This document shows, in pieces, positions 1-5,320 of a stretch of 6,907 nucleotides of DNA. A model generated the notes under the pieces. That model was not told the DNA's origin. It saw nothing but the letters and a program-made list of their open reading frames with translations, and did not search any database. The translations under genes were made by a program, and so were the position numbers. Every line of letters begins with the position of its first letter. Positions within the stretch are counted from its first letter, which is position 1. Source of the stretch: an uncultured Collinsella sp. (lineage in GTDB: Bacteria; Actinomycetota; Coriobacteriia; Coriobacteriales; Coriobacteriaceae); assembly GCA_900541715.1 (NCBI GenBank), contig UQLI01000052.1:1-6907 (forward strand). The letters run 5' to 3'.

Positions 1-227
1 TAGACCTCGAGGTCGCGGTCGCCGAACTTGTTCATGAGGTACTCGAGCTGCATGAGCTCGTCCCAGGTGCCGCCGACGCCCATCAGGAACACGGCGTCGT
101 AGCCCTCGTCGGCGACCTTGTCGGCGAGCGCGGTCATCTTCTTGCCGGTCTCGTAGACGTTCTTGCCGTCCTCGACGTAGCCCTCCTGGCTAAAGTGCAT
201 GATCTCGATCTTCTCGGTTTCCTTCAT
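1..227 (-). CDS. SIS-domain protein, N-terminal part (FrlB-like sugar-phosphate deglycase/isomerase)
   Basis: Seventy-five residues plus two bases of the next codon are present; the gene runs off the left edge. The start ATG (225-227) is preceded by AAAGGA at 234-239 with a 6-nt spacer. After a charged N-terminus (MKETEKIEIMHFSQEG) comes a helix, then DAVFLMGVGGTWDELMQLEY at about residues 45-64. This hydrophobic strand followed by a glycine-rich loop is how SIS domains begin their phosphosugar-binding site. The layout, including the following helix and a second strand beginning LEV, resembles fructoselysine-6-phosphate deglycase FrlB and the glucoselysine-6-phosphate deglycases. Those enzymes cleave phosphorylated Amadori compounds made by a PTS or kinase. 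Nearby mannose-family PTS genes and a shared promoter module fit such a role. The exact substrate cannot be read from this fragment; AgaS-type or GlmS-type isomerase activity remains possible. Third codon positions are almost all G or C, unlike the MFS gene upstream. Confidence 0.75.
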   Translation of the reverse strand, partial: MKETEKIEIMHFSQEGYVEDGKNVYETGKKMTALADKVADEGYDAVFLMGVGGTWDELMQLEYLMNKFGDRDLEV

Positions 228-248
228 GGCTTTTCCTTTCTGTCCTGC

Positions 249-269
249 ACGCGAATCTATACATCGCGT
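249..269 (-). other. Inverted repeat in the SIS gene leader
   Basis: ACGCGA at 249-254 pairs with TCGCGT at 264-269 around a 9-nt AT-rich loop. It lies between the predicted transcription start (about 278) and the SIS ribosome binding site, so it could be an mRNA stem-loop or a protein-binding palindrome. Six base pairs is short and the role is unknown. Confidence 0.4.
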
Positions 270-277
270 TTCTTTTC

Positions 278-321
278 GATACCAATTATAGACATACACC
301 AAACGTGTTTTTAATACCACT
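278..321 (-). promoter_or_regulatory. Promoter/operator module of the SIS gene (copy P1)
   Basis: Read on the minus strand, AGTGGTATTAAA (310-321) is followed after a 14-nt gap by ATGTCTATAATTGGTATC (278-295). The latter contains a consensus -10 box TATAAT at 285-290. TTAAAA, 18 nt upstream of the -10 box, is only a weak -35 candidate, which suggests help from a regulator. GGTAT occurs at both ends of the module in the same orientation, consistent with two half-sites. Transcription would start near 278, giving a leader of about 50 nt. The same two elements with identical spacing recur at 3429-3472 before the block A EIIC. The regulator is not in the window; GntR-type control is a guess from the TGGTAT half-sites. 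Confidence 0.75.
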
Positions 322-367
322 TTTCAATCTGTTCCAATCCTCGGTGAACGGTCGAAATTCTCTGGTG

Positions 368-379
368 AGTGGTATTAAA
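368..379 (+). promoter_or_regulatory. Inverted third copy of the operator 12-mer
   Basis: AGTGGTATTAAA is present on the plus strand here, a perfect inverted match to the copy at 310-321, with 46 bp between them. No TATAAT follows at the spacing used in the two promoter modules. It is therefore more likely an auxiliary regulator-binding site than a promoter. It sits about 20 bp downstream of the MFS stop codon. Confidence 0.55.
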
Positions 380-397
380 TTAGAATTTGATGTATAG

Positions 398-1612
398 CTA
401 ACGCCCCCGGCGTCTCCCTTGTGTGACAAAGAACAGCGTTCCTACCAGCGCAATAATGGTCGATGCTCCAAACAGTACCGTCTGGACGCCCAAAGCCTCC
501 GCCAAAAACGGAGCCGCCAGCAGCGGCACCACGCCGGCGCTCATCAGGCCAAAACGCACAAAGCCGGTAATGCGCCCCAGGTATTTGATGTCGGCACGCT
601 CCTGAATCAAGATCATCTGCAGCGGCTCCAGGAACCCCCAGGCCAGACCGTTAATCGCCTGACCGATAATCGCGACCCCCAGCATATCGGTGCCCACGTA
701 CACCATGGACCCAATGCCCACGGCCATGAGCGCGCCGAGCAGCAATCGCAGGTTGACATGGCGAGCAGAAAGCTTGGTCAGGATGAACGCACCCACCGAG
801 GAAGTGAGGCCCACGACCGAGGACAACCAGCCCAGCCAGACGATATCCACGTTGAGTACATCACGGTAGAACAACGACTCCAGCGAATCGAACGCGCCAA
901 ACGCAAAGAAACCCAAAAAGCCCGAGATAAAGATGAGGCGCAAGTCGTGGTCGCGAAACGTAAGTCGCGCACCCTCGGCCATGCCGCCCAGAATACCGCC
1001 CTTCGGCTTCTCCCCTTTTGCGGGAGCAACACACTCGTGACAGCCCAAGGAGAGCACGGCCGCCACACCCATCATGCCCGCCATGAGCAGGTAGACCGAT
1101 TGCGTGGCAAAACAGCTCACGATGGCACCGCCGAGCAGCGGGCCAGCGGTATAGGCGATATTGCTGTAGAACACCATGAGGCCGTTCACGCGGGTACGAC
1201 CCTCGGTGGTCGACTCCAGGTATCCCGGAAACGCATGCGTGCAGGTGTTGATAAAGCCGCCCGCAAGTCCCAAGACGCACGCGGCAAACACAAGCCCGGG
1301 GACAGACAACGGCGCTAACCCCACGCCAAGCGATAGCACTGCCGTAATCACGCACGTCACAAACGACGTCCGGCGCGGTCCAAAGCGATCGATGACCGAG
1401 CCCGACACCATATTGCCCACCGACGTCATAAGATTGCGCACGAGCGTAATGGCGGCAACCAAAAAGGCCGTGCCGGCCAGATCATACGTGGCCGCACCGA
1501 TAAGCCCCAAAAAGTAGACCGCGTTGTTGGCGCACCACTGCAGGGACTCAATAAGAATCAGCCTGACCTCTGCCGGCGTCAGGCGCATTGCTTCGCGATC
1601 CTTCGCGAACAT
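398..1612 (-). CDS. Major facilitator superfamily permease
   Basis: This is a complete 404-residue protein of the length and hydrophobic pattern typical of a 12-TM MFS transporter in the cytoplasmic membrane. The family motif A is visible in the loop after TM2, at residues 71-81 (GSVIDRFGPRR), with the expected Gly, Asp, Arg, Gly and Arg/Arg. A central hydrophilic loop around residues 195-220 (ECVAPAKGEKPKGG) separates the two six-helix halves, and the protein ends in a basic tail (GRRRGR). The ATG at 1612 is chosen because GAAGGAG at 1618-1624 precedes it by 5 nt; the internal Met-9 has no such site. The gene lies directly after the block A EIID terminator, whose T-run ends only 5 nt before this ribosome binding site. 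Expression by read-through from the PTS promoter is therefore likely. Drug, sugar or product efflux are all possible; the substrate is not readable. Confidence 0.88.
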   Translation of the reverse strand: MFAKDREAMRLTPAEVRLILIESLQWCANNAVYFLGLIGAATYDLAGTAFLVAAITLVRNLMTSVGNMVSGSVIDRFGPRRTSFVTCVITAVLSLGVGLAPLSVPGLVFAACVLGLAGGFINTCTHAFPGYLESTTEGRTRVNGLMVFYSNIAYTAGPLLGGAIVSCFATQSVYLLMAGMMGVAAVLSLGCHECVAPAKGEKPKGGILGGMAEGARLTFRDHDLRLIFISGFLGFFAFGAFDSLESLFYRDVLNVDIVWLGWLSSVVGLTSSVGAFILTKLSARHVNLRLLLGALMAVGIGSMVYVGTDMLGVAIIGQAINGLAWGFLEPLQMILIQERADIKYLGRITGFVRFGLMSAGVVPLLAAPFLAEALGVQTVLFGASTIIALVGTLFFVTQGRRRGR

Positions 1613-1629
1613 ACGAACTCCTTCTATAC

Positions 1630-1669
1630 AAAAAGGGGATGGAAGGCATAGGCCTGCTCCATCCCCTTT
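1630..1669 (-). terminator. Intrinsic terminator after block A EIID
   Basis: A perfect 12-bp stem (1632-1643 with 1658-1669; AAAGGGGATGGA and its complement) encloses a 14-nt loop. On the minus strand it is followed by five T residues (1630-1634, the first three also pairing in the stem). It lies 34 nt past the EIID stop codon. The MFS ribosome binding site begins 5 nt beyond the T-run, so no separate MFS promoter fits between them. It may act as a leaky terminator that lowers MFS expression relative to the PTS. Confidence 0.8.
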
Positions 1670-1703
1670 CCAGGTTGCAACGAAAATCTATGCAGCCGGG
1701 CCC

Positions 1704-2528
1704 TTACGCCAGCACGCCGAAGAACGCGCCGATGATGCCCACGACCATGGTGGCCACGATCAGCACCATGGGGTTGATCTTCTTGGACAGCAGCCAGTAG
1801 TACAGCCAGAAGGCTATCATGCCGAGCATGCCGGGCATGATGCCGTCCAGGATGTCCTGGAGGGTCTGGGCGTCCTCGCCCGAGCCGATGGCCACCGGGA
1901 TGCTGGCCCAGAACATGTCCTTGCACATGGCGCCCACGACCATGACGCCCACGATGCCCACGCAGGTCATGATCTTCTGCATGAGGCCGGTCCTCTGGGC
2001 CTCGTCCAGGAAGCCCACGCCCAGCTCGTAGCCCTTGACGGCGCCCCAGATGCGCAGCGCGAAGCCGGGGATGTTGTAGATGAGCAGGAAGGCGATGGGG
2101 CCGAAGGGGTTGCCGGCCTGGCACAGGCTGATGCCCACCGCGGCGGCGACCACGCGCAGCGTCGACAGGAAGATGGAGTCGCCGATGCCGGACAGCGGGC
2201 CCATGAGGGCGGCCTTGACGTCGTTGACGCTCTCGGGCTCGATCTCGCCGCGGGCGACCTTCTCCTCCATGGCCATCGCGATGCCGCCGACGAACGGGGC
2301 GAACTGGACGGTGATGTTGAAGAACGCGCAGTGGCGGTGCAGGGCCTCGGCGTAGTCGTCGGGGCGGCCGGCGTAGATCTTCTTGAGCATGTTGGCGACC
2401 ATCAGGCAGAAGGCGATGTTCATCTGCTTGTAGTAGGTCCAGGAGAACTCCATGCCCAGGGCGCCGACGTTGACGGCGCTCTTGACGAGGTCGGAGCGCG
2501 TGATCTTGTTCTCGGGACTAGAAGTCAT
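1704..2528 (-). CDS. PTS mannose/fructose/sorbose family EIID (copy A)
   Basis: This 274-residue protein is the EIID membrane subunit, which together with EIIC forms the sugar channel of a mannose-family phosphotransferase system. The N-terminus ITRSDLVKSAV (9-19), the block ALHRHCAFFN (62-71) and the signature MGPLSGIGDS (109-118) are characteristic. The C-terminal third is hydrophobic, with several membrane segments. I place the start at ATG 2526-2528, overlapping the EIIC stop by 11 nt. GAGG lies 3 nt and GGAAGGGG 9 nt upstream. A start at 2537 is also in frame but has no spacer behind the same purine tract. The overlap implies translational coupling to EIIC. Third codon positions are almost entirely G or C after the first few codons. 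The sequence appears identical to 4497-5320 apart from the stop codon (TAA here, TAG there). Confidence 0.93.
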   Translation of the reverse strand: MTSSPENKITRSDLVKSAVNVGALGMEFSWTYYKQMNIAFCLMVANMLKKIYAGRPDDYAEALHRHCAFFNITVQFAPFVGGIAMAMEEKVARGEIEPESVNDVKAALMGPLSGIGDSIFLSTLRVVAAAVGISLCQAGNPFGPIAFLLIYNIPGFALRIWGAVKGYELGVGFLDEAQRTGLMQKIMTCVGIVGVMVVGAMCKDMFWASIPVAIGSGEDAQTLQDILDGIMPGMLGMIAFWLYYWLLSKKINPMVLIVATMVVGIIGAFFGVLA

Positions 2529-3216
2529 CGTCCTCATCCCCTTCCGCGGAGAGCTGGGGCTGGGCTCCGCCCAGGCCGAGCAGGTCGAACTTGTCGATGC
2601 CGATGATGATGGCGATCAGGGCGACGCCCAGGACGGGCACGTTGGCGTAGGAGCACAGCAGGAAGCCCAGGAAGTAGAAGGGCACGAGCTGCTTGGTGAG
2701 CACCAGGCGGCCGAGCATGGCGAAGCCCATGGCAGGCAGGATGTTGGCGGCAACGCCGCAACCATCAATGATGAAGGACGGGACGAAGTCGAGCAGGCCC
2801 TGGATGGCATCGGAGCCCAGATAGAAGGCGCCGCCGCACAGCAGGAAATACTCAAGGCAGCCCCAAAGACCCATGCCCCAATGAACGGCGTAAATGCCTT
2901 TAAGGTTTCCCTTGAGGGCGAACCTGTCTGCCATATCGACAAACACGGTGAACAAGGCACTAGTAATGTTGCCGATCGTCAGCGAAAGGACAGCGATGGG
3001 CATGGCGAGCGCGATGGCCGTCTCGGTACCCTGACCGAGCTGAATGGCAAACGCGCAGGCGAGCACGCCGCCGATGGTTTCGTTAGGCGGCACGTAGGCG
3101 CCGATGGAAACCGAACCCATGAACAGCAACTCCAGGCTGGCGCCGACGGCAAGGCCGGTCTGCAGGTCCCCCAGCACCAGGCCCACGAGCGGGCACAGGA
3201 CGATGGGGCGGAACGC
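1705..3216. repeat. 1512-bp identical direct repeat, copy A
   Basis: By line-by-line reading I see no mismatch between this segment and 4497-6008, both in the same orientation at an offset of 2792. The encoded proteins agree completely. The segment covers EIID from the second base of its stop codon and the EIIC codons from about residue 26 onward. Left of 1705 the two copies are unrelated (different terminators and genes). Right of 3216 they remain homologous but differ at about 18 of the next 75 positions. An alignment should confirm the exact identity. Confidence 0.9.
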
Positions 3217-3291
3217 GTAGAGGGTGCCGAGCTGGTAGTCGAGGCATCCAAACGCTCCGACTAAGCCGACGAGGATTGCTTGGATAAGCAT
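2518..3291 (-). CDS. PTS mannose/fructose/sorbose family EIIC (copy A)
   Basis: This 257-residue polytopic membrane protein forms, with EIID, the translocation domain of a mannose-family PTS permease. Typical EIIC features are the conserved N-terminal run PLVGLVLGDLQTGLAVGASL (34-53), then ELLFMGSVSIGAYVPPNETI (54-73), and repeated Gly-rich helices. The C-terminus is acidic (EGDEDDDF). The start at 3289-3291 is chosen because GGGAGG at 3296-3301 lies 4 nt upstream; a longer frame to 3354 has no such site and adds residues unlike the family. It is the first gene of its transcription unit, behind a promoter module at 3429-3472. No EIIA or EIIB accompanies it, so phosphoryl transfer must come from proteins encoded elsewhere, perhaps block B. 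The first 20 residues differ from copy B at 7 positions, while the rest of the protein is identical. Confidence 0.93.
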   Translation of the reverse strand: MLIQAILVGLVGAFGCLDYQLGTLYAFRPIVLCPLVGLVLGDLQTGLAVGASLELLFMGSVSIGAYVPPNETIGGVLACAFAIQLGQGTETAIALAMPIAVLSLTIGNITSALFTVFVDMADRFALKGNLKGIYAVHWGMGLWGCLEYFLLCGGAFYLGSDAIQGLLDFVPSFIIDGCGVAANILPAMGFAMLGRLVLTKQLVPFYFLGFLLCSYANVPVLGVALIAIIIGIDKFDLLGLGGAQPQLSAEGDEDDDF

Positions 3292-3325
3292 AATTCCTCC
3301 CAATAAGGAATCTCGAACCGTCGTC

Positions 3326-3364
3326 ACTCCCGTCGCGCGCGTTGTTGATATCAATTCCGGGAGT
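3326..3364 (-). other. Possible stem-loop in block A EIIC leader (proximal)
   Basis: ACTCCCG at 3326-3332 is perfectly complementary to CGGGAGT at 3358-3364, with a 25-nt loop. It would form in the mRNA leader about 25 nt upstream of the EIIC ribosome binding site. There is no T-run beyond it, so it is not a terminator by itself. Confidence 0.4.
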
Positions 3365-3387
3365 TCGATTCCACGGCTCGAAGCGTA

Positions 3388-3416
3388 CCTGGTGTGCTGC
3401 TAACACCCATGCCAGG
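3388..3416 (-). other. Possible stem-loop in block A EIIC leader (distal)
   Basis: CCTGG (3388-3392) pairs with CCAGG (3412-3416). Alternatively or in part, GGTGT (3391-3395) pairs with ACACC (3403-3407), giving an imperfect hairpin just downstream of the predicted transcription start. I recognise no known riboswitch class. Confidence 0.35.
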
Positions 3417-3428
3417 CACAAATGATTT

Positions 3429-3472
3429 GATACCAATTATAGATATGCAGGTTCTTACTATTTAATACCACT
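3429..3472 (-). promoter_or_regulatory. Promoter/operator module of block A PTS (copy P2)
   Basis: On the minus strand AGTGGTATTAAA (3461-3472) is followed after 14 nt by ATATCTATAATTGGTATC (3429-3446). TATAAT at 3436-3441 is a perfect -10 box, and TTAAAT 18 nt upstream is a poor -35. The element pair matches P1 (278-321) at identical spacing, with one difference in the 18-mer, while the 14-nt gap and the outer flanks are unrelated. That pattern argues for conserved regulator contacts rather than a recent duplication. Predicted transcription starts near 3429, leaving a leader of about 138 nt before the EIIC start codon. Confidence 0.75.
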
Positions 3473-3516
3473 CGCTCAGCGGGGTTTTTTTTACCGTAAA
3501 CGGCAGACGTATCCCA

Positions 3517-4407
3517 TCAGGCGCGCTCTTTGTTTCGATGGCGGACAAGCGCCACCAGAAAGCCATCGCCAAAGGCATCGGATGCCAAGTTGGCCACAAT
3601 CACCAAAACGATAATCGCCGCGCCCAAAAACTCGTTCCAGCGAAAGACCTCGCCAAAGAAGAGCGCCGACCAGCAGGGAGCGAGCACGACCTCGCTCATG
3701 CAAACCAAGTTGGCCGCAAACGCGTTGGTGCGCGCGATCCCCTTGGCATACAGCACGCTCGCAAGACCGCTGCAAAAAAGGCCATGCACCAGCATGAGCC
3801 CCCACTCAAATGGCCTCACGGAGTCTAGGGCGCCGGCAAAATAGACGATCGGAAGCATCGAGATACCGCAGGAGATGAGCGAGGACACCATGGGCGACGC
3901 ATCGGGGCGAGAGTTCAAAAAGAAACACAGCCCAAAGGTGGCGCCCGAAATGACCGCAAGCAGATTTCCGAGCATGCCCTCGGCACTCAAATCACCTAAA
4001 AAGAAAAGTCCCATACCCGTAAAAGCAACCACCACGGAGGCAATCTTCGCAGGCGAGGGCAACGTGCGAGTTGCGAGCGATTGATACACGATAACAAAAA
4101 TCATCGAGGTGTACTGCAGGACGATCGCGTTGCCGACCGTCGTGAGCTGGTTGGCAAAGTTAAACGTGGTGCCCGTCACGAAGTTGCAGACGGCCACAAG
4201 GACAATAAGACGGCTGACGCGGAGGACGGGCCTGCCAACGAGCAGGATAAAGAGCGCCATAAATATTGCCGTAACGGCACCGATCAAAAGAGCTGACTGC
4301 GAATTGGCGCGAACGAGGATGCCGATAAAACTCCACAAGAGCGCCGTGCCAAATAGATACATCGCCCCGCTCACGCCATTATCGGGTGGATTGTCAGATC
4401 GAATCAC
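3517..4407 (-). CDS. EamA/DMT superfamily permease
   Basis: This 296-residue protein has about ten hydrophobic segments in two repeats, as in the EamA branch of the drug/metabolite transporter superfamily. The first repeat begins near residue 15 (AMYLFGTALLWSFIGILVR) and holds a conserved helix containing NQLTTVGNAIVLQYTSMIFV. The second begins around residue 145 (LLAVISGATFGLCFFL) and contains ALFFGEVFRWNEFLGAAII, the typical GE plus LGA pattern. It ends in a short basic tail. The start codon is GTG at 4405-4407, supported by GGAGG at 4414-4418 with a 6-nt spacer. It lies just past the block B EIID terminator, with no room for a clear promoter, so read-through is the likely source of its mRNA. 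Family members export amino acids or metabolites, or import cofactors; the substrate here is unknown. Export of an amino acid released from a glycated substrate is only a hypothesis. Confidence 0.88.
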   Translation of the reverse strand: MIRSDNPPDNGVSGAMYLFGTALLWSFIGILVRANSQSALLIGAVTAIFMALFILLVGRPVLRVSRLIVLVAVCNFVTGTTFNFANQLTTVGNAIVLQYTSMIFVIVYQSLATRTLPSPAKIASVVVAFTGMGLFFLGDLSAEGMLGNLLAVISGATFGLCFFLNSRPDASPMVSSLISCGISMLPIVYFAGALDSVRPFEWGLMLVHGLFCSGLASVLYAKGIARTNAFAANLVCMSEVVLAPCWSALFFGEVFRWNEFLGAAIIVLVIVANLASDAFGDGFLVALVRHRNKERA

Positions 4408-4413
4408 GAAGCA

Positions 4414-4418
4414 CCTCC
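4414..4418 (-). promoter_or_regulatory. Ribosome binding site deciding the GTG start of the EamA gene
   Basis: GGAGG on the minus strand lies 6 nt before GTG at 4405-4407. No ATG further upstream in frame has a comparable site, so the GTG is the likely initiation codon. Confidence 0.8.
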
Positions 4419-4435
4419 AGCTAGCTTTCGGTAAT

Positions 4436-4466
4436 AAAAAACGGCGACCGCAATAGGTCGCCGTTT
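4436..4466 (-). terminator. Intrinsic terminator after block B EIID
   Basis: An 11-bp stem (4439-4449 AAACGGCGACC with 4456-4466) closes a 6-nt loop. On the minus strand it is followed by six T residues (4436-4441, partly in the stem). It stands 29 nt beyond the EIID stop codon. The EamA ribosome binding site begins 17 nt further on, the same terminator-then-permease layout as at 1630-1669, though the hairpin sequences are unrelated. Confidence 0.87.
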
Positions 4467-4495
4467 CCCTTGGGGGCAGAATAAAACGCAGGAAC

Positions 4496-5320
4496 CTACG
4501 CCAGCACGCCGAAGAACGCGCCGATGATGCCCACGACCATGGTGGCCACGATCAGCACCATGGGGTTGATCTTCTTGGACAGCAGCCAGTAGTACAGCCA
4601 GAAGGCTATCATGCCGAGCATGCCGGGCATGATGCCGTCCAGGATGTCCTGGAGGGTCTGGGCGTCCTCGCCCGAGCCGATGGCCACCGGGATGCTGGCC
4701 CAGAACATGTCCTTGCACATGGCGCCCACGACCATGACGCCCACGATGCCCACGCAGGTCATGATCTTCTGCATGAGGCCGGTCCTCTGGGCCTCGTCCA
4801 GGAAGCCCACGCCCAGCTCGTAGCCCTTGACGGCGCCCCAGATGCGCAGCGCGAAGCCGGGGATGTTGTAGATGAGCAGGAAGGCGATGGGGCCGAAGGG
4901 GTTGCCGGCCTGGCACAGGCTGATGCCCACCGCGGCGGCGACCACGCGCAGCGTCGACAGGAAGATGGAGTCGCCGATGCCGGACAGCGGGCCCATGAGG
5001 GCGGCCTTGACGTCGTTGACGCTCTCGGGCTCGATCTCGCCGCGGGCGACCTTCTCCTCCATGGCCATCGCGATGCCGCCGACGAACGGGGCGAACTGGA
5101 CGGTGATGTTGAAGAACGCGCAGTGGCGGTGCAGGGCCTCGGCGTAGTCGTCGGGGCGGCCGGCGTAGATCTTCTTGAGCATGTTGGCGACCATCAGGCA
5201 GAAGGCGATGTTCATCTGCTTGTAGTAGGTCCAGGAGAACTCCATGCCCAGGGCGCCGACGTTGACGGCGCTCTTGACGAGGTCGGAGCGCGTGATCTTG
5301 TTCTCGGGACTAGAAGTCAT
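4496..5320 (-). CDS. PTS mannose/fructose/sorbose family EIID (copy B)
   Basis: This copy encodes the same 274 residues as copy A, including ALHRHCAFFN (62-71) and MGPLSGIGDS (109-118), and so is the EIID channel subunit of the block B permease. The start at 5318-5320 overlaps the EIIC stop by 11 nt, and GAGG lies just upstream, implying coupled translation. The stop is TAG rather than TAA, and that single base marks the left edge of the 1512-bp repeat. Unlike copy A, it sits in a full EIIA-EIIB-EIIC-EIID order and so belongs to a complete permease. An alternative in-frame start at 5329 is less well placed relative to the purine tract. Confidence 0.93.
   Translation of the reverse strand: MTSSPENKITRSDLVKSAVNVGALGMEFSWTYYKQMNIAFCLMVANMLKKIYAGRPDDYAEALHRHCAFFNITVQFAPFVGGIAMAMEEKVARGEIEPESVNDVKAALMGPLSGIGDSIFLSTLRVVAAAVGISLCQAGNPFGPIAFLLIYNIPGFALRIWGAVKGYELGVGFLDEAQRTGLMQKIMTCVGIVGVMVVGAMCKDMFWASIPVAIGSGEDAQTLQDILDGIMPGMLGMIAFWLYYWLLSKKINPMVLIVATMVVGIIGAFFGVLA

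Larger units (their letters stand above)
228..397. other. Intergenic regulatory region between MFS and SIS genes
   Basis: This 170-bp AT-rich gap lies between the MFS stop codon and the SIS start codon. It holds the promoter/operator module at 278-321, an inverted copy of its 12-mer at 368-379, and a small leader stem-loop at 249-269. I see no hairpin followed by a T-run after the MFS stop on the minus strand, so MFS transcripts probably run on into the SIS gene. No short ORF with a credible ribosome binding site was noticed. Confidence 0.7.
3292..3516. other. Intergenic region between EamA permease and block A EIIC
   Basis: This 225-bp gap holds a promoter/operator module (3429-3472) and a leader of about 138 nt with two possible stem-loops. 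On the plus strand it has a run of eight T (3485-3492) preceded by AGCGGGG, which looks like the right arm of a terminator with no matching left arm. I see no convincing terminator for the EamA gene on the minus strand. Confidence 0.65.

Noticed and set aside
419..1318. Plus-strand open frame antisense to the MFS gene
   Set aside because: Its highly charged, Gln/His/Arg-rich translation without domains is typical of an antisense shadow of a membrane protein gene.
391..1630. TGTATAG recurring near 391-397, at 256-262 and at 1624-1630
   Set aside because: A 7-bp AT-rich string is short enough to recur by chance, the orientations differ, and the contexts (leader, stop region, terminator tail) share nothing else.
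1524..2606. Long plus-strand open frame antisense to EIID and the MFS start
   Set aside because: It is antisense to well-recognised genes, is rich in His, Asp, Gly and Ala as expected from the reverse of GC-rich codons, and has no family signature.
2452..3264. Plus-strand open frame antisense to EIIC (also at 5244-6137)
   Set aside because: It mirrors the EIIC reading frame, has low-complexity composition and no credible start context; it recurs only because the DNA is repeated.
3292..3354. N-terminally extended EIIC start at 3354
   Set aside because: The additional 21 residues are unlike EIIC proteins, and the strong GGGAGG site fits the ATG at 3291 instead.
3359..3380. tRNA T-loop-like string GAGTTCGATTCC on the plus strand
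   Set aside because: The stem next to the TTCGATT loop has an A-C mismatch, and no acceptor, D or anticodon arms can be folded around it, so neither a tRNA nor a tRNA-derived attachment site is supported.
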